A stretch of 29,056 nt of DNA from a virus, in the IMG/VR virus record IMGVR_UViG_3300027741_000206, positions 1 to 29,056 of that record. One strand, 5' to 3'. Below, one piece after another: positions 14,950 through 22,868 of this stretch. Numbering within the stretch: position 1 is the first letter of the stretch; each line of letters starts with the position of its first letter. Below the pieces are notes generated by a model, which was not told where the DNA came from, made no database searches, and was given only the letters and a program-made list of their open reading frames with translations. A program made the position numbers and the translations under genes.

Positions 14950-16020
14950 ATGAAAATTTGTATTCTAGGTGATACGCATTTCGGTATGCGTGGTGATTCG
15001 TTAGAGTTTCACCGTTATTATAAAAAATTCTATGATGAAGTATTCTTTCCGTATCTAATCGAAAACAAGATTGATACGGTGTTTCAACTTGGTGATTTGT
15101 TTGACCGCAGAAAGTTTATCAACTTCAACTCATTGTACCTGTGTCGTAAATATTTCTTTGACAAGCTCAGAGACAACAATATTTCACTTCACACATTACT
15201 AGGTAATCACGATGTTGCCTTTAAGAATACACTTGAGGTAAATTCAACCAGTTTGTTACTACAAGAATATGAAAACATTAGAATCTATGATGATTTTGAT
15301 ACAGTATTCTTTGATGGTGTTGAGATTGATATTGTGCCTTGGCTTTGTGCAGACAACCAAGATGATATCTTTGCAAATATAAAAACAAGTAGAAGTCAAA
15401 TTTGTTTTGGGCATTTTGAGATTGATGGATTTGAAATGGATCGTGGCAATATTTGTCATGGAGGTATTGACAAACAACCATTAAACAAGTATGATATCGT
15501 ATTGACAGGACACTTTCATCATAAATCAGATGACGGGCATATCTATTTTGTTGGCACACCAGGAGAAATGACTTGGGCTGATTATAATGACCCAAGAGGT
15601 TTTCATACCTTTGATACAAGTACCCGTGAACTAGAATTCATACAGAATCCATATCGTATGTTCCATAAGTTGTCTTATGATGATGCAGTAACTGATTTTG
15701 AATATTGGAAGTCATTTGATTATGCCGCATTGAAAGAAACATATGTAAAGGTGATTGTTGTTAACAAACAAAATCCTTATCTGTTTGATACCGTGATTGA
15801 TAACTTATACAAGGCAGATGTTTCAGACATTTCTATTGTTGAAGATTTTACAGATATCGTTATTGAGAATGACCAAGAACTGATTGACCAAGCTGAAGAC
15901 ACTATGACAATACTGTCCAAGTATATTGATAATTTGACTTTGAATGTTGAGAGTGACAAACTAAAATCTCTAATGAGAGAACTCTACATTGAGGCATTGA
16001 ATACAGAAACTACTGAATGA
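14950..16020 (+). CDS. 47: Recombination nuclease subunit gp47 (Mre11/SbcD-like)
   Basis: Metallophosphoesterase half of the gp46/47 complex that resects DNA ends for recombination-dependent replication and takes part in host DNA breakdown. The protein has 356 residues (T4 339). Phosphoesterase motifs in order: GDTHFG (Asp8, His10), QLGDLFDRR (Asp49), LLGNHD (Asn86, His87, Asp88), and later FGHFEIDG and LTGHFHH. The C-terminus (about 225-356) is the capping and gp46-binding region. No Shine-Dalgarno sequence is visible before the ATG. The end overlaps gene 46 as ATGA. It is the first gene of a five-gene coupled operon. Confidence 0.95.
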   Translation: MKICILGDTHFGMRGDSLEFHRYYKKFYDEVFFPYLIENKIDTVFQLGDLFDRRKFINFNSLYLCRKYFFDKLRDNNISLHTLLGNHDVAFKNTLEVNSTSLLLQEYENIRIYDDFDTVFFDGVEIDIVPWLCADNQDDIFANIKTSRSQICFGHFEIDGFEMDRGNICHGGIDKQPLNKYDIVLTGHFHHKSDDGHIYFVGTPGEMTWADYNDPRGFHTFDTSTRELEFIQNPYRMFHKLSYDDAVTDFEYWKSFDYAALKETYVKVIVVNKQNPYLFDTVIDNLYKADVSDISIVEDFTDIVIENDQELIDQAEDTMTILSKYIDNLTLNVESDKLKSLMRELYIEALNTETTE

Positions 16021-17729
16021 TAATTTTTCGTTATGTTAGGTGGAAGAATCTTCTTTCCACTGGCAATTATTTTACAGAAATAAAACTAGACAACAACATC
16101 AACACACTTGTTGTTGGTGAGAATGGTTCTGGTAAATCAACAATGCTTGATGCATTGTGTTTTGCTTTGTTTGGTAAAGCGTTTCGTAATGTCAACAAAC
16201 CAAATCTACTAAATTCAATCAATGGTAAAGATTGTATTGTTGAAGTTGAATTCAATACCAATAACAAGTCATACAAAATTATTCGTGGTATCAAACCAAA
16301 CAAATTTGAAATCTATTGTGATGGTGAATTATTAAATCAAGATGCAGCTGTAAGAGACTATCAGGAATACCTTGAGAAGTTTATTCTGAAACTGAACTAC
16401 AAATCATTTACACAAATTGTAATTCTTGGTTCTGCATCATTTGTTCCTTTCATGCAATTGTCGGCATCAGACCGAAGAGCAATCATTGAAGACTTGTTAG
16501 ACATTCAAATCTTTTCGACCATGAATGGTTTGTTGAAAGATAGATTGACTAACAACAAAGATATGATGGTGCATTATAAAAATGCAATTGAACTTACACA
16601 ACAACGATATGATTTGCAAGACAAACATATCAAAGGGCTTAAACAAAATAATGAAGACAAGGTGAATGAGTATGTTAGTGAGATACACGGGAATACAGGT
16701 GCCATACAAACCTTACATGGAGAAATTGCTAACCTCTCCTCACAGGTCGAAACACATCAAAACATGGTCGCAGAAAAAACTTTGGTTGAGAATAAGGTCA
16801 AACAACTTACAAAACTTGAATCGCAGATTGAAAGCAATCTATCCAAATTTTGTAAGGATATCAGTTTCTTTGCACACAATGATGATTGTCCAACGTGCAG
16901 GCAAGCCATTGCCTCCGAGTTTAAAGAAACGGAGTTACAGACTCTACAATCAAAGGCGCAAGAATGTGAACACGGACTGACACAATTAGAAGTTAAGTTA
17001 TTGGAAGAACAAACTAAACTGAATGAAATAACTGAAATTCAAAAACGAATTCAGTCCTTACAGATTGAGATTGCAACCAAGAACACTTCTATTGTTGAAA
17101 CAAACAAATACATTGCTAAGTTGGAAAAATTAATTGAAGAATTAAAAACAAACAAGGCATCAACAGAGATAGAAGAATTAGAATTAAAGACATTAAATGA
17201 TACGTTAACTGAGTTAAAAGGTAATTTAAGAACTCTTATTGATGAAAAGACATACTATGAGATAGCATCTGGTCTGTTAAAAGATACTGGTATAAAAACA
17301 AAAATTATCAAACAGTATCTGCCAATCATCAACAAGTTGGTGAACAAGTATCTTGCATCATTAGATTTCTTTGTGAACTTTAATCTTGATGAATCTTTCA
17401 AAGAAACAATCAAGTCAAGGCATCGTGATGATTTCACCTATAACAATTTTAGTGAAGGTGAAAAACAACGAATTGATATGGCTTTGATGTTGACATGGCG
17501 TGCAGTTGCCAAGTTGAAGAATTCATCTAACACTAATTTGTTGATACTTGATGAAGTGTTTGATTCAAGTTTAGATACAAATGGTACTGAAGAACTGATG
17601 AAGATTCTTCATATGCTTGAAGGTGTGAACCTGTTTGTTATCTCTCACAAAGGAGATATTTTACAGGATAAATTTAGTAACGTGATTCGATTTGAGAAAG
17701 TAAATAACTTTAGTAGGATAATGAAATGA
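16017..17729 (+). CDS. 46: Recombination nuclease subunit gp46 (Rad50/SbcC-like)
   Basis: ATPase partner of gp47. The protein has 570 residues (T4 560). Walker A is GENGSGKS (Lys40). The Q-loop region includes NYKSFTQIVILGSASF. There are two long coiled-coil arms (about 180-290 and 300-420) around a zinc hook CPTC (Cys291, Cys294). The C-terminal lobe carries the ABC signature FSEGEKQRIDMAL and Walker B LLILDEVFDSSLD with the H-loop SHKG. All catalytic features are present. It starts within the gene 47 stop (ATGA) and ends in the same way with the deformylase gene. Confidence 0.96.
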   Translation: MIIFRYVRWKNLLSTGNYFTEIKLDNNINTLVVGENGSGKSTMLDALCFALFGKAFRNVNKPNLLNSINGKDCIVEVEFNTNNKSYKIIRGIKPNKFEIYCDGELLNQDAAVRDYQEYLEKFILKLNYKSFTQIVILGSASFVPFMQLSASDRRAIIEDLLDIQIFSTMNGLLKDRLTNNKDMMVHYKNAIELTQQRYDLQDKHIKGLKQNNEDKVNEYVSEIHGNTGAIQTLHGEIANLSSQVETHQNMVAEKTLVENKVKQLTKLESQIESNLSKFCKDISFFAHNDDCPTCRQAIASEFKETELQTLQSKAQECEHGLTQLEVKLLEEQTKLNEITEIQKRIQSLQIEIATKNTSIVETNKYIAKLEKLIEELKTNKASTEIEELELKTLNDTLTELKGNLRTLIDEKTYYEIASGLLKDTGIKTKIIKQYLPIINKLVNKYLASLDFFVNFNLDESFKETIKSRHRDDFTYNNFSEGEKQRIDMALMLTWRAVAKLKNSSNTNLLILDEVFDSSLDTNGTEELMKILHMLEGVNLFVISHKGDILQDKFSNVIRFEKVNNFSRIMK

Positions 17730-18304
17730 GTGATATATTAAAAATTGATACCGCAGTAGCTTCTGGAATCAAAAAGGTAGAAGAAAAAATAAATCCTTTA
17801 CCTGTCTTTGATGACAACAATGCTTTATTGTCTGTTGCAGTACCTGAATACACAGGTACTTTGCCAAGTGCTGCGATGACCACTTTAACTAAACGGTTGA
17901 AGATGACTATGAGACTATACAGTGGATTAGGTCTTGCTGCAAATCAATGTGGTATAAAAGAACGTGTGTTTGTTATTGGTACAGAACAGTTTCAAATGGC
18001 ATGTATCAATCCAAAAGTACTTGCAGTATCAGAAGACCTTGTAGAAGATACCGAGGGTTGTCTTTCGTTCCCTGCTTTCTTTTTAAACTTTCCTCGTCCC
18101 AAATGGATTGAAGTAGAGTATGTAAATGAACAAGGTGAAACAATTCAAACACATTTAGATGGCTTGACTGCAAGATGTTTTCTACATGAACTCGACCATT
18201 TGAATGGTGTTAAGTTTACCAAGTATGTTGGTGCGGCATCTATTCTACAGGCAAAAAGAAAACAAGAAAAAATGATTAAGAAAATCGTTCGGAGAAAGAA
18301 ATGA
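17726..18304 (+). CDS. def: Peptide deformylase
   Basis: Metal-dependent enzyme that removes the formyl group from the initiator methionine of new proteins. The protein has 192 residues. All three family motifs are intact: GLGLAANQCG (motif I), EGCLSFP with the metal-binding Cys (motif II) and HELDHLNG with two His ligands and the catalytic Glu (motif III). An N-terminal extension of about 35 residues and a basic C-terminus (KRKQEKMIKKIVRRKK) are extra; the latter could contact ribosomal RNA (inference). Deformylase genes occur in several marine T4-like phages. ATGA overlaps on both sides place it firmly in the 47-46 operon, next to a GNAT acetyltransferase. Confidence 0.95.
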   Translation: MSDILKIDTAVASGIKKVEEKINPLPVFDDNNALLSVAVPEYTGTLPSAAMTTLTKRLKMTMRLYSGLGLAANQCGIKERVFVIGTEQFQMACINPKVLAVSEDLVEDTEGCLSFPAFFLNFPRPKWIEVEYVNEQGETIQTHLDGLTARCFLHELDHLNGVKFTKYVGAASILQAKRKQEKMIKKIVRRKK

Positions 18305-18732
18305 ATCTTGCCACATTAGATGACTTGTCTGTGATAGAATCTATTTTTGCACCGTATAGAAAGGAATATTTTCCTCATATACGGCAAGATTACCTGAAAA
18401 GAAAAATCGAAGCAAAGAATGTTATTCTGCAAGATGGTGTGGTGATTGTTTTTGGTGTGTATAAACGAAAACAGAAAATTGGTAAATTAGAATCACAAAA
18501 AGGTGATGCACACATTGGCCAGATTGTCACACTACAACAAGGTTCAGGCAATGCAAGAAAAGTATTGAATGAATTCTTTTCAATGCACAAAGTTGTTTGG
18601 TTGACTGTCAGAGAAGCGAATACACGGGCAAGAGCATTTTATGAAAAAAATGGAATGAAGAATGTCGGTGATATCAGTTGGTCTGGTGGTAGTATTCCTG
18701 GTGTTGTATATAAATTTGAAAACAAAGAATGA
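18301..18732 (+). CDS. GNAT-family acetyltransferase
   Basis: The protein has 143 residues. A GNAT fold is visible in the second half: a central strand (DAHIGQIVTL), the acetyl-CoA pyrophosphate loop Q-Q-G-S-G-N-A followed by a helix (RKVLNEFF), then VVWLTVREANTRARAFYEKNGMKNVG, the classic N-x-x-A-x-x-F-Y-x-K-x-G-F/M motif B. The N-terminal third (DLSVIESIFAPYRKEYFPHI) carries the variable acceptor region, so the substrate cannot be named. Proteins of this type acetylate protein N-termini, small molecules or tRNA. Its immediate coupling to deformylase makes N-terminal protein acetylation a reasonable guess, no more. It overlaps both neighbours by ATGA. Confidence 0.82.
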   Translation: MNLATLDDLSVIESIFAPYRKEYFPHIRQDYLKRKIEAKNVILQDGVVIVFGVYKRKQKIGKLESQKGDAHIGQIVTLQQGSGNARKVLNEFFSMHKVVWLTVREANTRARAFYEKNGMKNVGDISWSGGSIPGVVYKFENKE

Positions 18733-20306
18733 AATATTTTTACGAAAAAAATAGAGAACTGCTTGAATCAGATGTGAACAAGAAGTTTGAGGACATCCTT
18801 GCAATGAGTAAGGATGAGTTTCGTGCTTGGGCTATTGATTTGAGAAAAACAGTTGTCTATTTGTGGGATGAAAAAGGTCAACCTCCAAGAGTTGGGTATG
18901 ATGAACAAGAAATCATAGACCAGTTTAATGAGATGACTTCTTTTCCTGTCCACAAGTTTCTCGTTAAAGATGAACTCACTGGCGAAGAAGATGTTATTCG
19001 GAACACAAGTGTAATTGGTAATGCAGTCAATCAATGGTTTCCTACCATGATGAAGACTCGTATCAACTACACAGCAGATGTGAACAGTGGCAAATCAATT
19101 TACGATTACTTTGCCAAAGAAGAACTGTTAGATACATTCATTACGTATGCATCACGGCACTTCAAAAGAGATTCGTTCTATCATTATTCTGCACCAATTA
19201 AATTGAATCAGGTGATTGAGATTGGTTCTTTGACTTTCCGTGCAACATCAACCAATGAATTTCTGCAATGGTTTGAAACAAAGGCTCGTGCATATGGTAC
19301 GCATGACTACTGGATTGAACCTAATGCAGGTGATAAAGAGTACACTGGTTACAATGAAGAATTGAAAGACCAGACATATCTGCGAATCACAAAAGATGAA
19401 TTGCTTGCATTAGATTTTATTCCTGCAAACTGTACAACGAATGTTGAGCATAAAGATGCACAGTTGTTCCGTATTCGTTTGTATGAAAAAGGACAGAAAC
19501 TATTTCCTGTTGGTCTAAAAGCATTCCGTATTTCATTCTGTCAGTATGCAGTTAACTTCCCACCATTGACTGCAAAGTTTTTGTATGAGAGATACACTGA
19601 CCATATCAAAACACAAGAACAAATTAATTTGTATGACCCATCATCAGGATGGGGTGGTAGATTGTTGGGTGCATTATCTGTTGATGATGAAAGAAACATT
19701 CATTACATTGGTACGGATCCAAACAAAGACCACAGTACAGAAAATGGCCGAACAAAGTACCATGAGTTTGCCGACTTCTTTAATACAAAGACATATCGTG
19801 CAACAGGATTATATCCAAAGATACACACATACGAAATCTTCCAACATGGTTCGGAAGAGATTCATAAAGACCCTGAGTTTAAAAAATACAAAGGTAAGTT
19901 GGATATGATTTTTACATCACCACCTTATTTTGCAAAAGAAGCTTACTCAGAAGATGCTGAACAATCATACAAGAAGTTTTCTCAATATGATTTGTGGCGT
20001 GATGGGTTTCTACGTCAAACGCTTGAGACATGTGTTGAGTATTTGAACCACGACCGATATCTTTTGTGGAATATTGCTGATGCAGTTTTTGGTGGTGAGA
20101 TGTTGCCACTTGAACAAGATTCGATTGATATACTTACCTCTAAAGGTATGATATATAAAGGCAAGATAAAAATGGCACTTGCACAGATGCCAGGCGGTAA
20201 CAGAATTGATACTGAGACTGGTCTGCCTAAGGCGAAAAACTTTTGTAAGATAAACGACAAAATGTGGCTCAAATATGAACCCATTTTTGTGTTTTATAAA
20301 CCTTAA
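18729..20306 (+). CDS. SPPY-type DNA methyltransferase with a large N-terminal domain
   Basis: The protein has 525 residues. The C-terminal half is a SAM-dependent amino-methyltransferase: motif I DPSSGWGG (Asp303-Gly310), an acidic loop GTDPNKD, and the catalytic motif IV TSPPYF (Ser397-Tyr400), followed by KKFSQYDLWRDGFL and LLWNIADA. Motif I precedes motif IV. SPPY with this order suggests N4-cytosine or N6-adenine methylation of DNA. The N-terminal 280 residues match nothing I can name and may recognise the target or partner (inference). No restriction enzyme is present in the window, so it is an orphan, perhaps protecting phage DNA. It is the last gene of the coupled operon and its start overlaps the GNAT gene. 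Confidence 0.85.
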   Translation: MKYFYEKNRELLESDVNKKFEDILAMSKDEFRAWAIDLRKTVVYLWDEKGQPPRVGYDEQEIIDQFNEMTSFPVHKFLVKDELTGEEDVIRNTSVIGNAVNQWFPTMMKTRINYTADVNSGKSIYDYFAKEELLDTFITYASRHFKRDSFYHYSAPIKLNQVIEIGSLTFRATSTNEFLQWFETKARAYGTHDYWIEPNAGDKEYTGYNEELKDQTYLRITKDELLALDFIPANCTTNVEHKDAQLFRIRLYEKGQKLFPVGLKAFRISFCQYAVNFPPLTAKFLYERYTDHIKTQEQINLYDPSSGWGGRLLGALSVDDERNIHYIGTDPNKDHSTENGRTKYHEFADFFNTKTYRATGLYPKIHTYEIFQHGSEEIHKDPEFKKYKGKLDMIFTSPPYFAKEAYSEDAEQSYKKFSQYDLWRDGFLRQTLETCVEYLNHDRYLLWNIADAVFGGEMLPLEQDSIDILTSKGMIYKGKIKMALAQMPGGNRIDTETGLPKAKNFCKINDKMWLKYEPIFVFYKP

Positions 20307-20320
20307 AACAAAAGTATTAC

Positions 20321-20338
20321 TGTTGCTTTCATGCAACA
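20321..20338 (+). repeat. Inverted repeat next to the VWA-gene promoter
   Basis: TGTTGC (20321-20326) and GCAACA (20333-20338), with a 6-base centre, followed directly by GGGGCTTGAC, whose last bases form the -35. No T tract follows, so it is not a standard terminator. A near copy lies at 22784-22801 before the AAA+ gene; it could be an operator. Confidence 0.6.
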
Positions 20339-20343
20339 GGGGC

Positions 20344-20371
20344 TTGACTTCCTCATTGGTTCTGTTACAAT
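20344..20371 (+). promoter_or_regulatory. Extended -10 promoter for the VWA/HEXXH gene
   Basis: TTGACT (20344-20349), 16-base spacer ending TGT, TACAAT (20366-20371). The start near 20378 gives a short leader with ATAGGAA before the ATG at 20400. Confidence 0.75.
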
Positions 20372-20399
20372 AGTCTTATAAATCGAGATAGGAAAATCA

Positions 20400-22781
20400 A
20401 TGAGTTTTACAGTTGAACAAAAAAATCTCTTGACCAAATTAATGGCAAGTGAGAATCTTACAGTCGAACACCAAAAAATCCACACGGCTAAATTCGATCC
20501 TATAAATCGTGTTTTATATCTTCCTATCTGGCAAGATATGAGTGGTTTCATGTACGACCATTTAGGCGGTCATGAAGTAGGTCATGCATTGTATACACCT
20601 GCGGATGGTTGGCATGATGCCGCTGTTGACAAAACAAAAAATAAAAACTACAAATCTTTCCTGAATGTTGTGGAAGATGCTCGCATTGAGAAAAAAGTAA
20701 CCCGTAAATTTCCTGGTCTGAAAACTTCCTTTAAAAAAGGTTTTCAAGAATTGCTTGACCGTGACTTTTTCGGTATCAAATATAAAGATGTTAACAAATT
20801 GGCTTTCATTGAACGCCTGAATCTTTATACAAAATCACAATACACTGCTGATTATATTAAATTCACCACACAAGAAATGGTCTATGTTACTAAGGTACAA
20901 AACCTTGAAACATGGGATGATGTTCTTGCCTTGACTGGTGAAATTTACGATTATTCAAAAGATGAACAATTCGACATGCACATGGAACAACAAATGCGTG
21001 ATTTTGAAATGTTCAATTCTGATGATGATACCGATACTGATTCTAATTCCGATTCTGATTATGAATACTCTGAGGAAGAAGATGAAACTGGTGAGCCACA
21101 AGATAGTGACGACTCTGAAAAATCCGATGAAAAATCAGAAAAACAAACAGAAGAATCTGGTGATGTTGATGCTGACTCAGACGATACAGAAGAAGAAGAA
21201 GATACGGAAGAAACCGAATCAGAAACAATCAATGAGCTTGACCGATACAAAGAATCGGTAGAATCACAACGTGACCAATTTACACCTGAATGTAGTACTG
21301 ACGACTCTTATCGCCAGAATGAAAATTCATTGCTTGATGCAAAATGCAAACCATACCTTTATGTGGATGTGCCTACTGTAAATGCTAAGAATGTATTTAC
21401 AAGTGCTAAACGTGTACATGAATTGTTGACTATAGGTTTCGATGAACAAATTGAAGGTGGTTATTTTGATAACGCATATGTTCAAGGATTAGTGAACGAT
21501 TTCAAGAATAAGAATGACCGTTACATTGGTCTGCTTGCTAAAGAGTTTGAAATGCGTAAGGCTGCCAAGGCGTTTAGTAAATCTAAATTGTCTGACACTG
21601 GTGACATTGATATCAACAAATTGTCCAATTATAAATTTGATGATAACATTTTCCGCAAAGTGATGATGATACCAAAAGGCAAGTCACACGGTCTTGTATT
21701 GTTGCTTGATTGTTCTGGTTCTATGTCTGAAAATATGGAAGGTTCAATTGAACAGATTCTGGTTCTTTCCCTGTTCTGTCGCAAAGTGAATATTCCTTTC
21801 CGTGTGTTTGGTTTCACTGATTGTATTTCAACATACAATTTTGACCGTAATCTTGACCTAGATGCTTATAATGAAGACATTTCATTCTCTAATAATCCTG
21901 GTGAATTAGGTTTTTCTAATGTTCAATTACGTGAGTACTTGAATTCTAAAATGTCAAATACCGAATTCACTAAGTGTTTGCGAAACATGATTTTGTTGAA
22001 ACAATCCTACAGTGTTATAAGATATCAAAATCGTGTTAGACGCCCTGCTAGTGAGAATCTTTCTAACACACCTTTGGTTCAGGCTGTATTTGCAATCGGT
22101 TCAATTATGGATAACTTCCGTAAATCTAACAATGTTGATTTGACCAGTTTGATTATTGTACATGATGGTGATGCTGATACTGCTTCTTCCCATTATGTTG
22201 AAGTTGACCACAAAGACTATGACGGTAAAATGATTAAAAAAGTTTGGTCATATAGTTTTGATTTGCGGACTTACAATGTTATTGTGCGTGACCGTAAAAA
22301 CAAATTTCAATATGTAATGAAACAAAATCCAGAAAAGAGTTATTCTCATTATACCAATGAGGAATTGTTACGTGCTGCATTAGAATGGGTTCGTGTTGTT
22401 GGAAAATCCAAAGTGTTTGGATTCTTCATTCTCGGTTCACGGTACTCTGTGTCAAAAAATTCAATTCGTAATCGTTACTTTTTTGATGATGGTAAATCTC
22501 TTGCTGATTTGAGAAAAGAAAATGCGTTTGGTTATTTTGATACAGAAAAAAATCTGTTGAAGAAATTCAAAGCCGATAAATTCCTAATTTCAAATACTGT
22601 AGGCTACAATTCATTCTATTTGATTTCTGGTGGTTCTGATTTGCAAACCGAGGAAGAACAACTTGAAATTACTGGTACAGTTACCTCAAATAAATTGAAA
22701 AATGCTTTTATGAAAATGACAAAAAAGAAACAAGTGAATCGGGTACTAGTATCCAAATTCATTCAAGGAATGGCAGTTTGA
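20400..22781 (+). CDS. Giant VWA-domain protein with HEXXH motif (CobT-like)
   Basis: The protein has 793 residues. Near the N-terminus is HEVGH (His58-His62), a zincin-type metal site, followed by NVVEDARIE, where a third ligand is usual. A very acidic low-complexity linker spans about 208-275 (many D, E, S). The C-terminal part holds a von Willebrand A domain starting LLLDCSGSMS, with an intact MIDAS D-x-S-x-S (Asp437, Ser439, Ser441). The acidic-linker-plus-VWA layout resembles CobT, partner of the CobS ATPase in aerobic cobalt chelatase, and the next gene is CobS/MoxR-like. No CobN-type subunit is in the window. An alternative is a VWA-linked metallopeptidase activated by a MoxR ATPase. 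The function is not established. Confidence 0.8.
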   Translation: MSFTVEQKNLLTKLMASENLTVEHQKIHTAKFDPINRVLYLPIWQDMSGFMYDHLGGHEVGHALYTPADGWHDAAVDKTKNKNYKSFLNVVEDARIEKKVTRKFPGLKTSFKKGFQELLDRDFFGIKYKDVNKLAFIERLNLYTKSQYTADYIKFTTQEMVYVTKVQNLETWDDVLALTGEIYDYSKDEQFDMHMEQQMRDFEMFNSDDDTDTDSNSDSDYEYSEEEDETGEPQDSDDSEKSDEKSEKQTEESGDVDADSDDTEEEEDTEETESETINELDRYKESVESQRDQFTPECSTDDSYRQNENSLLDAKCKPYLYVDVPTVNAKNVFTSAKRVHELLTIGFDEQIEGGYFDNAYVQGLVNDFKNKNDRYIGLLAKEFEMRKAAKAFSKSKLSDTGDIDINKLSNYKFDDNIFRKVMMIPKGKSHGLVLLLDCSGSMSENMEGSIEQILVLSLFCRKVNIPFRVFGFTDCISTYNFDRNLDLDAYNEDISFSNNPGELGFSNVQLREYLNSKMSNTEFTKCLRNMILLKQSYSVIRYQNRVRRPASENLSNTPLVQAVFAIGSIMDNFRKSNNVDLTSLIIVHDGDADTASSHYVEVDHKDYDGKMIKKVWSYSFDLRTYNVIVRDRKNKFQYVMKQNPEKSYSHYTNEELLRAALEWVRVVGKSKVFGFFILGSRYSVSKNSIRNRYFFDDGKSLADLRKENAFGYFDTEKNLLKKFKADKFLISNTVGYNSFYLISGGSDLQTEEEQLEITGTVTSNKLKNAFMKMTKKKQVNRVLVSKFIQGMAV

Positions 22782-22783
22782 CC

Positions 22784-22801
22784 TGTTGTTTCTACGCAAC
22801 A
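22784..22801 (+). repeat. Inverted repeat next to the AAA+ gene promoter
   Basis: TGTTG (22784-22788) and CAACA (22797-22801) with an 8-base centre, just after the stop of the VWA gene, followed by CA and GGGGCTTGAC. It matches the element at 20321 in sequence and position relative to the -35. Confidence 0.6.
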
Positions 22802-22808
22802 CAGGGGC

Positions 22809-22836
22809 TTGACAAATCTGCCCACTGTGTTATACT
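22809..22836 (+). promoter_or_regulatory. Extended -10 promoter for the CobS-like AAA+ gene
   Basis: TTGACA (22809-22814), 16-base spacer ending TGT, TATACT (22831-22836). The -10 block TGTTATACT is identical to that of the promoter at 24074. AAAAGGAA precedes the ATG at 22869. Confidence 0.8.
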
Positions 22837-22868
22837 ATGTGTATCTTGTGAATTAAAAGGAATTTGTA

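Noticed and set aside
20377-20384. TATAAATC between the VWA-gene promoter and its start
   Set aside because: One mismatch to the late octamer; possible late boost, but a better sigma70 promoter already explains expression.
21021-21235. Low-complexity GAT/GAA/TCT-rich stretch as a satellite-like repeat
   Set aside because: It has no fixed period; it encodes the acidic linker of the VWA protein.
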